In this document: positions 34,858 to 43,267 of the stretch, in pieces
Layout of the letters: every line of letters starts with the position of its first letter
Numbering within the stretch: position 1 is the stretch's first letter
From: Nostoc paludosum FACHB-159
Lineage (GTDB): Bacteria > Cyanobacteriota > Cyanobacteriia > Cyanobacteriales > Nostocaceae
Assembly: GCF_014698835.1 (NCBI RefSeq)
Contig: NZ_JACJTU010000019.1
Span: 87,196 to 151,195 of the forward strand
Reading direction: 5' to 3'
DNA: 64,000 bases
Position numbers and translations under genes: made by a program
Notes under the pieces: generated by a model
Told to the model about the DNA's origin: nothing
Seen by the model: the letters and a program-made list of their open reading frames with translations, nothing else
Database searches by the model: none

Positions 34858-36210
34858 ATGCTCACACAAGAACTTCGGGATGCGCTGATTGATGCTACCG
34901 ATTTAAATCAGTTGAAATGGGATTTAAATCGGTTACAACCAGTGGATGTAGGGGAATACATTGCACAATTGCCGGAAAAACAACGAGCGATCGCATTTCG
35001 TTTACTTAATAAAAATCAAGCAATAGATGTATTTGAATATCTGCCAACAGAGGTACAGGAAGAACTAATTAATTCCCTACATGATGTACAAGTAGCACAG
35101 CTTGTAGAAGCGATGAGTCCTGATGAACGGGCAGAATTATTTGATGAATTACCTGCTGGAGTAATCAAACGGCTTTTAAAGGAATTGAGTCCAGAACAAA
35201 GGCAAGCCACAGCAACAATTCTCGGCTATCCCGAAGGCACCGCTGGGCGAGTCATGACCACCGAATATGTCCGGTTACGAGAGGGATTAACTGTAGGTGA
35301 AGCCTTAAGCAAAATCCGTCGTCAAGACGAAGACAAAGAATCGATTTACTACGCTTATGTCACAGACGACAACCGGACACTGGTGAGAGTGGTTTCACTG
35401 CGCCAGCTGTTGTTTACCTTTCCCGATGTTTATATCAGAGATATTGCCAGCGATCGCGTCATTAAGGTGAGAACCGAAACTTCCCAAGAAGAAGTCGCCC
35501 AAGTCATGAAGCGCTATGACTTAATCGCCATTCCCGTAGTCGATCGGGAAGATCGATTGGTTGGGATTGTCACCATCGATGATGTGATCGATATTTTAGA
35601 AGAGGAAGCCACAGAAGATATTCAAAAACTCGCAGGTGTGAGTGGTGATGAAGCTGCTTTGTCTTCCCCTCTACTGACCATCCGCAACCGCTTACCCTGG
35701 CTGTTGGGCATCATGGCCTTGTATATTGGTGCAGCTAGCGCGATCGCTCCTTTTCAGTCTGTAATCTCCGCAGTGCCAGTTCTCGCAGTGATCATGCCGA
35801 TTTTTTCTAATACTGGCGGTACCGTGGGAATTCAAGCATTAACCGTGACAATCCGGGGGTTGGGGGTGGGGGAGGTGACACCCAAAGACACCGTAAAAAT
35901 TCTCCGCAAGGAAATCTTCGCTGGTTTAGGTACAGCACTGGCTTTAGCCACAACAATGATTTTGCTTTCCTTGATTTGGGCGCGACCCCAAGAACGATGG
36001 GTAGCTTTCATTGCTGGCATGGTCATGGCAACTAATACAATAGTAGCCGTGACCCTTGGTACTTTACTGCCAATGGCTTTGAAACGTTTGAAGCTCGACC
36101 CTGCCTTGGTTAGCGGCCCATTAGTGACTACAATGCTAGATACAATTGGATTTTTAACATTCCTGAGCCTAATTTCTCTAGCTTTAAACGTTTTTCACTT
36201 ACCTACATGA
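34858..36210 (+). CDS. mgtE: Magnesium transporter MgtE
   Basis: A 450-residue Mg2+ channel/transporter. The N-terminal superhelical MgtE_N domain (about 20-125) has repeated motifs such as VFEYLPTEVQEELI and LFDELPAGVIKRLLKEL. Two CBS domains (about 130-255) include MTTEYVRLREGLTVGEAL and LVGIVTIDDVIDILEEEATEDI. The C-terminal membrane domain has five helices, with IFSNTGGTVGIQALTV and ATNTIVAVTLGTLLPM at the Mg2+ pore. In characterised MgtE, bound cytosolic Mg2+ closes the channel. The ATG at 34858 follows the strong site GGAGGT, which may be masked by upstream RNA. Confidence 0.97.
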   Translation: MLTQELRDALIDATDLNQLKWDLNRLQPVDVGEYIAQLPEKQRAIAFRLLNKNQAIDVFEYLPTEVQEELINSLHDVQVAQLVEAMSPDERAELFDELPAGVIKRLLKELSPEQRQATATILGYPEGTAGRVMTTEYVRLREGLTVGEALSKIRRQDEDKESIYYAYVTDDNRTLVRVVSLRQLLFTFPDVYIRDIASDRVIKVRTETSQEEVAQVMKRYDLIAIPVVDREDRLVGIVTIDDVIDILEEEATEDIQKLAGVSGDEAALSSPLLTIRNRLPWLLGIMALYIGAASAIAPFQSVISAVPVLAVIMPIFSNTGGTVGIQALTVTIRGLGVGEVTPKDTVKILRKEIFAGLGTALALATTMILLSLIWARPQERWVAFIAGMVMATNTIVAVTLGTLLPMALKRLKLDPALVSGPLVTTMLDTIGFLTFLSLISLALNVFHLPT

Positions 36211-36352
36211 AGGGATTGGGGCATTGGGCATTGGGCATTGGGCATGAAAAAAAAGCTCCAGGGACGGGGGGCAGAGAGTAAGATTTTCTCCCCTGCTCCA
36301 TCATCCCCATTTCCCATGCCCGATGCCCCATGCCCGATGCCACATGCCCAAT
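36211..36352. repeat. Family A repeat copy 7
   Basis: Three GGGCATT-type units (36219-36245), an A-run, a purine-rich arm, an AGATTTTCT core and a C-rich right arm, ending in ATGCCCGATGCCCCATGCCC. It fills the mgtE-pyrB gap exactly, leaving only a few bases before the pyrB ATG. Confidence 0.8.
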
Positions 36353-36360
36353 ATTAAAAT

Positions 36361-37488
36361 ATGCCTACAACAACCTGGAATCGTCACCACGTTCTTTCCC
36401 TCGCTGACTTCACGGCGGCTGAATACGATACAGTTTTGCAAACTGCGGCTTCTTTTCAGGAGGTGCTATCGCGGCGGACGAAGAAAGTACCGACGTTGCA
36501 GGGACAGGTAGTGGCGAATTTATTTTTTGAACCCTCTACCCGCACCCGTAGTAGTTTTGAACTTGCTGCTAAACGCTTGAGTGCGGATACATTGAACTTT
36601 GCCGCAGCCACGTCTTCTATGACTAAAGGAGAAACAATTCTCGACACGGCGAAGACTTACTTGGCTATGGGCACTGATATTATGGTAGTCCGGCATCGGG
36701 AGGCGGGAGTACCAAATGCGATCGCTCAAGAAATGGATCGTTTAGGTGTCCGAGTTAGTGTGCTGAATGCTGGTGATGGTCAACACGAACATCCTTCCCA
36801 AGCACTGCTAGACTTATTTACCATTTGTAGTTTAATTGACCCAAATCATCCGCGGCTGGAACTTTTAAAGGGTAAAAAAATTGCGATCGTTGGGGATATT
36901 TTGCATTCTCGTGTGGCGCGATCGAATATCTGGAGTTTCATCGCCAGCGGTGCCGAACTACACTTGGCAGCACCGCCCACCCTTTTACCCAAGTTATTCG
37001 CCGAGTACATCTTGGAAGAGTCAGGGGAAGAGGACGCGGGGACGCAGGGACACTGGGACGCGGAGAATGAAGAGGATACAGGAACAAAGGGACACAACAA
37101 CGTGGTGGGTAAAAACGAAAATCTCTCCGCGTCCCCGCATCCCCCACTCTCCGCGTCTTCTTCCCAACTATTCCTTCATTGGCAGCTAGAACCAGCTTTA
37201 CAGGACGCCGATTTTGTGATGACTTTGCGCTTGCAAAAGGAACGGATGACTGCTCACTTATTGCCAAGTTTGCGAGAATATCATCAGCTATTTGGTATTA
37301 CAACCACAAAGCTGCAACTTTGTAAACCTAATGTCAAAGTTTTGCATCCAGGCCCAGTAAACCGTGGTGTCGAAATCAGTTCTGAGTTGATGGATGACCC
37401 AGAATTTAGTCTGATTCAATCGCAGGTTACCAGCGGTGTCGCTGTTCGGATGGCATTGCTGTATTTATTAGGTAGTGGTAAAGCTTAA
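36361..37488 (+). CDS. pyrB: Aspartate carbamoyltransferase with in-frame repeat insertion
   Basis: Catalytic chain that joins carbamoyl phosphate and aspartate in pyrimidine synthesis. The phosphate-binding motif FFEPSTRTRSSFE, the blocks DGQHEHPSQALLDLFT and LRLQKERM, and the C-terminal VLHPGPVNRGVEI are all intact. At 375 residues it is about 40-50 longer than usual. The excess is a low-complexity Glu/Gly/Ser/Pro-rich stretch at about residues 219-270, just before the conserved LHWQLEPALQDADF. Its DNA (37018-37170) is a palindromic repeat with GGACGCGGGGACGC and CTCCGCGTC arms. The insertion is in frame and lies between conserved blocks, so the enzyme is probably still active. Confidence 0.93.
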   Translation: MPTTTWNRHHVLSLADFTAAEYDTVLQTAASFQEVLSRRTKKVPTLQGQVVANLFFEPSTRTRSSFELAAKRLSADTLNFAAATSSMTKGETILDTAKTYLAMGTDIMVVRHREAGVPNAIAQEMDRLGVRVSVLNAGDGQHEHPSQALLDLFTICSLIDPNHPRLELLKGKKIAIVGDILHSRVARSNIWSFIASGAELHLAAPPTLLPKLFAEYILEESGEEDAGTQGHWDAENEEDTGTKGHNNVVGKNENLSASPHPPLSASSSQLFLHWQLEPALQDADFVMTLRLQKERMTAHLLPSLREYHQLFGITTTKLQLCKPNVKVLHPGPVNRGVEISSELMDDPEFSLIQSQVTSGVAVRMALLYLLGSGKA

Positions 37489-38060
37489 TAACAAGATAAA
37501 CTCAAGCTAAATCCTGGCAATACATCTTCACCAGATAATTGTGTAGGCAGATTTCGCAATTCTAAATTGTGTCCTTGGCGGTAAATTTCTACTTGTTGCT
37601 GTTGGGGATTAATTAACCATGCCAATTTCACCCCTGCATCCAGATATTCTTGCATTTTCTGGCGCAGTGTTTCTAAATTATCTGTTGCTGACCTTAATTC
37701 AATAACAAAATCCGGTGCAATGGGGGGAAATTTACGTTTTTGTTCGGGAGTGAGTGCTTGCCAACGTTCTCGTTGCACCCAAGCAGCATCAGGGGAACGG
37801 TCTGCTCCATTAGGTAATTTAAATATGGTAGAGGAACTAAAAGTATAACCGAGGTCAGTTTGCCGATTCCAAATGCCCAAATCAATTATTAAGTCGGCTT
37901 CACGGTTACCACTTTCTCCTCCAACGGGTGGCATAATTATCAATTCTCCTTTAGCCGTTCGCTCAAATTGTAACTCGCGGTTATTTTGACATAACTGGTA
38001 GAACTGTTCGTCTGTGAGGTGAACTGTGTCTAGCTTTAATGTCAATGGGCTGGTAACCAT
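37485..38060 (-). CDS. Uma2 (DUF820) family putative endonuclease
   Basis: A 191-residue protein of the cyanobacteria-expanded Uma2 family, with a PD-(D/E)XK fold. The blocks are YQLCQNNRELQFERTAKGELIIMPP (in part), SPDAAWVQRERW, APDFVIELRSATDNLETLRQKMQEYLDAGVKLAWLINP (in part), with the likely active residues in DFVIELRSATD. The usual ExK lysine is not conserved (ELR). The family is suspected of nuclease activity but no function is proven. It overlaps the end of pyrB by 4 bp in convergent orientation. Confidence 0.88.
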   Translation of the reverse strand: MVTSPLTLKLDTVHLTDEQFYQLCQNNRELQFERTAKGELIIMPPVGGESGNREADLIIDLGIWNRQTDLGYTFSSSTIFKLPNGADRSPDAAWVQRERWQALTPEQKRKFPPIAPDFVIELRSATDNLETLRQKMQEYLDAGVKLAWLINPQQQQVEIYRQGHNLELRNLPTQLSGEDVLPGFSLSLSCY

Positions 38061-38343
38061 AAAGTTAATTTCAATAGTGGCGACGATAATACCATTTTGC
38101 AGAAATTCGCGCTGTCGAGATCCCCTAATTTTTCACGAATTATTTAGGATTACGTATGCCTAAAGTTATTGGTAACAATCTTTTGATTTTAATCCCATAG
38201 GATTATTTTAGAGCAAAATACATGATCTTAGAGATATTATCTATTCTTCCCGTCGTATGAAGACGTGGCTCTAGAATGTTGGGACACTGTAAGTATAGAA
38301 GTCAAGAATTTCATGACTTTTAGAAGTGTCGGAGGTAATAAAT

Positions 38344-38784
38344 ATGAAACCAATATTTTTGACGGCAGCAGCTTTACTCACTACGCTATCTTTTGCTGCT
38401 CCTATATCCGTCAAAGCTGAAAACTCCGCCCCTGTCCGGCGTTTGCTGGAAACTAGAGAATGTTTTGGATGTGATTTAACAGGAGCAAATCTTAAAGGCG
38501 CTCATCTAATAGGTGTTGACTTGAGAAACGCCAATTTGAAAGGTGCAAACTTAGAAGGTGCAAACTTAGAAGGTGCTGATTTAACTGGTGCTAATTTGAG
38601 TTCTGCTAATCTTGAAGAAGCATTCGTCAGCGATACTATCTTAAATAATGCTAATCTCACCAATGTTAACTTGAGTAATTCTCGTTTATATAATACTGAC
38701 GTAAATGGTGCGGTTTTGGCTAATATCGATTTAAGCGGTGCTGATGTGTTTAATACTGCTATTAGTGTTGGTGGTGAATATTAA
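38344..38784 (+). CDS. Secreted pentapeptide-repeat protein
   Basis: The ATG at 38344 follows GGAGGTAATAA. The first about 25 residues are a signal peptide (IFLTAAALLTTLSFAAPISVKA), predicted to be cleaved after VKA. The rest is a pentapeptide-repeat coil with the A(D/N)LxG pattern (LTGANLKGAHLIGVDL, NLKGANLEGANLEGADLTGA in part), about 20 coils. Two cysteines (ECFGCD) sit before the repeats. Such beta-helix proteins are abundant in cyanobacteria, and lumenal ones are exported across the thylakoid or plasma membrane. Function unknown. Confidence 0.88.
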   Translation: MKPIFLTAAALLTTLSFAAPISVKAENSAPVRRLLETRECFGCDLTGANLKGAHLIGVDLRNANLKGANLEGANLEGADLTGANLSSANLEEAFVSDTILNNANLTNVNLSNSRLYNTDVNGAVLANIDLSGADVFNTAISVGGEY

Positions 38785-38898
38785 TCAATTTTGGATTTTG
38801 GATTTTGGATTGACTTTGTGTATAAACTTGAAAAGCTTGCTAAAAAATTTTGGATTTTGAATCTTGCAATCCAAAATCCAAAATTTAAAATCTAAAAT

Positions 38899-40239
38899 TT
38901 ATTCACCAGTAATCGCTAGTTCATTCACCCAAATTCTTGGACAAACTCCCCCTGGTGTTAACTCCACCTCTTTTTCTATATAAATAATTGACTTCAAGAG
39001 TTCCAAGAAATCGCCGGCTACCGTTGCTGACTCAATACTCGTTTTCACACCTTTGTTAACTAGCCAACCATCAAACGGCAAAGAAAACGAACCTTGCAAG
39101 GATTTTACTCCAGCATGGAGGGCGCGTAAATCATCAATCAGAATCACGTTTTCCGCAGTTTCTAAGCTAAATTCTTGCTCAGAGGTTGCTGTTGTAAAAA
39201 CGTGATAAAAATTGGGACTGACACTGACTTTTGCCCCAATACTGGCATTACCTGTAGGTTGAGCATTTAACCTTTTGGCAGTGCCAGCACTATGGAGAAA
39301 GCTTTTTAAAATGCCATTTTCAATCAGCGAAATTTGACGAGTTGGAGTACCTTCACCATCAAAACTTTCTGCGCCTATTTTAGCTGGATGTAATGCATCG
39401 TCATAAACTGAAAGCAGAGGGGAAGCAATTTGCTTACCTAAATCTTCAGGAGTAGATAAACTTTGTTTATCCAAAATATTTTGGGCATTGAACAAATTAG
39501 AAAAAGCACCCAACAAACTTAAAAAAGCTTCGGGTGAGAAAACTACTCGATATTTTCCACTTTGAATTTTTTCATAATTCAAGTGGCTGATAGTTTTGTC
39601 TGCGGTTTCTTTGATGCAACCATTGATGTCTAGATTATCTAAACCGTCGTTGATTCTAAAAGCACCTGCACTGCGAGGTTTTTTTCCTTCTTCTTCTGTT
39701 TTGCTGTAAAGATAAATTGATGCAAAAGAGTGAGATTCAGTTCTTAGGGCACCGTCACTATTGAGATAAAATCTATCAATATCTCTTTGGGCTAAGCTAT
39801 TATACGGTACACCTTTAATTGCTGGATGGGCTGCTAGTAATTCTTTTTCGGCTAGCAATAGTTTTTCTATCAGTTCAGCTACCGGCGCTTGGAGTGTTTT
39901 ATTTTCAGGTTTGTTAGGAATAGGAATAGTAGCTTCGGGACTAAAATCAGGGACATTTTCCTTAACACCAAAAAAACTGGCTTCGTAAGCAGTTTTCAAA
40001 GCTAATTCTAATCCTTTGGGATCAACGTCTGTGGTGCTGGTGACGCCCATTGTATTCTCTTCATTCCAGACACGAACGGTAACACCAGACCGATTTGAAG
40101 CTTTGACTTGTTTTGGCTCTCCTTGATCTACTTGCACGCTAGTATCATCTACTGTTGAGCCATAAATGTCAAATTTTTTGATGCCAAGTCTATCAGCATT
40201 TTCCTTGGCGTGATTTGCGATTTCATTAATATTCGGCAT
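38899..40239 (-). CDS. pmbA: PmbA/TldE-like partner of the TldD protease
   Basis: A 446-residue protein of the TldD/PmbA family lacking the HExxxH metal site, as expected for the non-catalytic partner. Family blocks include RSGVTVRVWNEENTMGVTSTTD (in part), SFDGEGTPTRQISLIENGILKSFLHS (in part) and the C-terminal GVCPRIWVNELAITGE. With TldD it forms a heterodimeric metalloprotease that degrades unfolded or modified peptides, including some ribosomal peptide natural products and CcdA. The ATG at 40239 is chosen; the longer frame starts with a TTG two codons earlier. It lies downstream of tldD. Confidence 0.92.
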   Translation of the reverse strand: MPNINEIANHAKENADRLGIKKFDIYGSTVDDTSVQVDQGEPKQVKASNRSGVTVRVWNEENTMGVTSTTDVDPKGLELALKTAYEASFFGVKENVPDFSPEATIPIPNKPENKTLQAPVAELIEKLLLAEKELLAAHPAIKGVPYNSLAQRDIDRFYLNSDGALRTESHSFASIYLYSKTEEEGKKPRSAGAFRINDGLDNLDINGCIKETADKTISHLNYEKIQSGKYRVVFSPEAFLSLLGAFSNLFNAQNILDKQSLSTPEDLGKQIASPLLSVYDDALHPAKIGAESFDGEGTPTRQISLIENGILKSFLHSAGTAKRLNAQPTGNASIGAKVSVSPNFYHVFTTATSEQEFSLETAENVILIDDLRALHAGVKSLQGSFSLPFDGWLVNKGVKTSIESATVAGDFLELLKSIIYIEKEVELTPGGVCPRIWVNELAITGE

Positions 40240-40459
40240 GACCAATTTTAGATTTTGAATTTTGGATTAGCAGCTATTTTATTTTGGATATTAGATTGGG
40301 GATTTTGGATGTTAAAGTGTTGGACATTTTTTGTCTCACGCAAAGACGCAAAGACGCAAAGAAGAAGATGGAAATCATCTGCATTTTTGTTGTAGGTTTT
40401 TATTGACGCAATATCCTACTAGTTATCAATCCAAAATCAAAATCTAAAATCCAAAATTA

Positions 40460-41932
40460 TTATCTTCCGCCCACGGTAATAGAATCAACTTTGATGTGTG
40501 GTTGTCCGACTGTGGTGTAAATACTGCCGCTGACGGAACCACAAAAACCTGGGGCAATTTCTAAATCTTGGGAACACATGGAAATTTTATTCATAATTTC
40601 CGTGGCTTCACCAATCAAAATTGCTCCTTTTAATGGCTTGGTAATTTTGCCATTTTCAATCAAATAAGCTTCATCGACACCAAAGTTAAATTGACCTGTG
40701 GCACCAACACTACCGCCACCCATTTTTTTACAGTAAACGCCTTTATCAATAGAGGCAAATAAGTCTTCAATGGTGTAGTCGCCAGAATCAATATAAGTAT
40801 TACGCATCCGGCTAGCGGCGGCAAAGGTGTAGTTTTGGCGGCGTCCGCTTCCCGTTCTGGGGTGTCCGGTGAGTGTGGAACCTGTTCTATCTGCTAAGAA
40901 GTTTTTGAGAACGCCTTTTTCAATTAATAGGGTTCTTTGAGCGGGCATACCTTCGTCGTCCATATCAATTGTTCCGAAGGCATTGTCAGAACGTCCTTCA
41001 TCCCAAGCTGTTAAACTTTCATGGGCAATTTTTTGGCCTTTTTTATCAGCAAAGGGAGAGGTATTGCGTTCAATTTGAGTGGTTTCTAGGAGGTGTCCGC
41101 AAGCTTCGTGGAAGATTACGCCGCCAAAGTGATTGGCCATAATGATGGGGTAAGTCCCTGATTCCACGTAATCTGCATAGAGCATTTTGCCAGCAGATTC
41201 TGATATTTTTTCGGCAGCTTGTTGATAATTCCAGGTTCTTAAGAAGTTGGCATCGCTAGTGTTACCAGCGCGATCGCCAATTGAGGTACGATTAGCACCA
41301 TCGGCACACAACAGGTTAAAGCCTACTGATTGGGTGAGGCGAATGTCACGGGCAAAAGTACCATCACTGGCGGCGACTAAAACTTCTTGCCAATCTCGAA
41401 AATAAGTAGCGCGGCGCGATTGCACGTGGCTAGCTTTTTGCTTTAAGTAAGCAGTACCATCAAGGAGAACTTCTCCCATTTCGCGGATGGAGCTGCACGC
41501 TGGTAGCCATGCATCTTTGCCTCTTTTGGTGGCGTAATCTCTAAGTAATTCGAGGTTGATTTCCGGAATGAAGGAACTAGGTGCGGGTAGGTGTAATCCC
41601 AAAATCGAAAGGCCTTTTTCTAAGGCTGCTTTCAAACCCGAAAAGGAAAGGTCATTAGTGCTGACATAGCAGTCGGCTTTACCGCGAAAGACTCTAACTC
41701 CGGCACCTGTAGACAAACTCGGTGAAATACTGGTGATGGCGTCATCTTCTGCAAGAGAACTAATGTAGTTACGACGTTCTAAGAATAATTCGATGAAGTC
41801 AGCACCAGCGGCGCGTCCTAGTCCCAGGAGGGTAGCCAGTGGGGCTTCCCAGGTTTCATCGAAACGCTCTGGGGTGGAAGAATATTGTAGAGTGGGAAGT
41901 TGATTCGAGAGAAGTAGCGTACTTGTAAGCAT
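40460..41932 (-). CDS. tldD: TldD metalloprotease subunit
   Basis: Catalytic subunit of the TldD-PmbA protease. It carries the zinc site HEACGH at residues 275-280 (HExxxH). Other family blocks present are GGVIFHEACGHLLETT, IDMDDEGMPAQRTLLIEKGVL and SIYTTVGQPHIKVDSITVGGR (each quoted in part). Length 490 is typical of cyanobacterial TldD. The order tldD then pmbA on the same strand, with about 220 bp between them, implies co-expression. No ribosomal-peptide precursor was noticed next to them. Confidence 0.95.
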   Translation of the reverse strand: MLTSTLLLSNQLPTLQYSSTPERFDETWEAPLATLLGLGRAAGADFIELFLERRNYISSLAEDDAITSISPSLSTGAGVRVFRGKADCYVSTNDLSFSGLKAALEKGLSILGLHLPAPSSFIPEINLELLRDYATKRGKDAWLPACSSIREMGEVLLDGTAYLKQKASHVQSRRATYFRDWQEVLVAASDGTFARDIRLTQSVGFNLLCADGANRTSIGDRAGNTSDANFLRTWNYQQAAEKISESAGKMLYADYVESGTYPIIMANHFGGVIFHEACGHLLETTQIERNTSPFADKKGQKIAHESLTAWDEGRSDNAFGTIDMDDEGMPAQRTLLIEKGVLKNFLADRTGSTLTGHPRTGSGRRQNYTFAAASRMRNTYIDSGDYTIEDLFASIDKGVYCKKMGGGSVGATGQFNFGVDEAYLIENGKITKPLKGAILIGEATEIMNKISMCSQDLEIAPGFCGSVSGSIYTTVGQPHIKVDSITVGGR

Positions 41933-42020
41933 GGGTAGCCTCGTCTGCTGGCGGAATTCAGAGATTTGACTGAAAAATCCTGGTGTGTTCAGTCTAACAA
42001 ATGAGTGAAAGCCACAGTTG

Positions 42021-42050
42021 GCAGTGAGGTAGTAGGGGTTTCCTCACTGC
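42021..42050. repeat. Hairpin GCAGTGAGG/CCTCACTGC
   Basis: A 9-bp perfect inverted repeat with a 12-base loop, in the gap between the divergent tldD and ParA-like genes. It is not followed by a T-run in either direction, so it is more likely a regulatory or relic repeat than a terminator. Confidence 0.5.
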
Positions 42051-42118
42051 ACGAGCAAAGGAAATATCTTAAAGTCATGCACTTGAGGGAGCGATCGCTA
42101 TCATCCAGCAATCGAAAT

Positions 42119-42145
42119 AAAATACAGTTTAGTAAACTGTATTTT
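42119..42145. promoter_or_regulatory. 27-bp palindrome, candidate operator of the ParA-HEPN operon
   Basis: AAAATACAGTTTA, a single G, then TAAACTGTATTTT: a perfect 13-bp inverted repeat with one central base. It lies 77 bp before the start of the ParA-like gene, the sort of place where a dimeric repressor binds. It is not obviously a terminator because it stands between divergent genes. Its role is inferred from symmetry and position. Confidence 0.5.
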
Positions 42146-42222
42146 GCGACAATAGGGCTAAGAGTTCCATAGCATTGCCAATATACGCAGGGACTGTTTT
42201 ACCTCAACAAGGAATATAAAAA

Positions 42223-43257
42223 ATGAGTTCGTATGCTTTTTGGAACAACAAAGGTGGCGTGGGAAAGAGTTTTCTTTGCTTTGTAGCTGCTGCTGAATAT
42301 GCTCACCGTCATCCTGATACAGATGTTTATGTAATTGATTTGTGTCCCCAAGCCAACGTCTCAGAAACCCTGCTAGGGGGATATCTCAATAGTCCAAAGG
42401 CACTACATTCTTTAAGCAGTAAGACACCACGCTCGACAGTGGCTGGGTATTTGGAAGCACGTCTTAACTCTCCCTTCAGAATGATTACCGATGTATCTCC
42501 TTATATTTGCGAACCAAGGGAATTCAACCCACAAATACCAGAAAATCTGAGACTGGTGTGTGGGGATAATCTTCTGGAAATAATTTCTGAAGCAATTAGG
42601 CAAACCTCTCAACTCCAAATACCAATTGATGCTTGGAAACAGGTCATTAGTTGGATTCGAGATTTAACAGTTGCTCTGCGTACATATAGTGGTGAGCGAG
42701 ATGCGTTGTTTTTAATTGATTGTAACCCTAGTTTCGCTGTATATACACAGCTTGGTCTGGTTGCAGCAGAGGGCGTAGTTGTCCCATTTACTGCGGATGA
42801 TAGTTCACGTCGTGCAATTGAGAATGTAGTCGCACTTCTATATGGAATAACAGATCCTAATACTGCACCATACGCAAGAATTAGCTTTGCTAAACGTGCA
42901 AAAGAAGAAGGCGTATCTGTGCCAAAATTACATACGTTTGTGAGTAATCGAGTAACAATGTATGAAGGTAAAGCTGCCTCTGCATTTATAGCTGTAAACA
43001 AAATCATTAAGAAAACTATGGATGATATACATCAGAAAAATCGTCACATTTTCGCTAATCCTAAAGACTTACCGAGCAAAAGTTTCATTGAAATTCCTGA
43101 TTATCACAGCGCATGTGTAGTTGCAGCAACAACTGGCACACCTTTACATAAACTTAAACCAGGCCCAAAAACAATTGATGAGAACCGAGTTCAATTAAAT
43201 CCAGATCCATTAAAGAGGTATCGAGATGCGCTTGAAGAATTTGTGAATTATCTCTAA
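42223..43257 (+). CDS. ParA/MinD-like ATPase, first gene of a ParA-HEPN pair
   Basis: A 344-residue SIMIBI-class ATPase. The deviant Walker A motif NNKGGVGKS is at residues 8-16, with both lysines (10 and 15) in place. The second motif is IDLCPQANVSE (Asp39) instead of the usual DxDPQGN. Walker B is FLIDCNPSF (Asp166). The protein is longer than chromosomal ParA, with a specific C-terminal region (SKSFIEIPDYHSACVVAATTG, in part). No ParB or parS-like sequence follows; instead a HEPN protein starts 10 bp after the stop. It may be the sensor or switch of a HEPN-based system. Cellular role unknown. Confidence 0.85.
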   Translation: MSSYAFWNNKGGVGKSFLCFVAAAEYAHRHPDTDVYVIDLCPQANVSETLLGGYLNSPKALHSLSSKTPRSTVAGYLEARLNSPFRMITDVSPYICEPREFNPQIPENLRLVCGDNLLEIISEAIRQTSQLQIPIDAWKQVISWIRDLTVALRTYSGERDALFLIDCNPSFAVYTQLGLVAAEGVVVPFTADDSSRRAIENVVALLYGITDPNTAPYARISFAKRAKEEGVSVPKLHTFVSNRVTMYEGKAASAFIAVNKIIKKTMDDIHQKNRHIFANPKDLPSKSFIEIPDYHSACVVAATTGTPLHKLKPGPKTIDENRVQLNPDPLKRYRDALEEFVNYL

Positions 43258-43267
43258 GAGCATCGCC

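Noticed and set aside
42223..43257. ParA-like gene as a plasmid partition gene
   Set aside because: No ParB, parS-like repeats or replication gene lies nearby, and the gene is flanked by chromosomal housekeeping genes; the HEPN partner is a better explanation.
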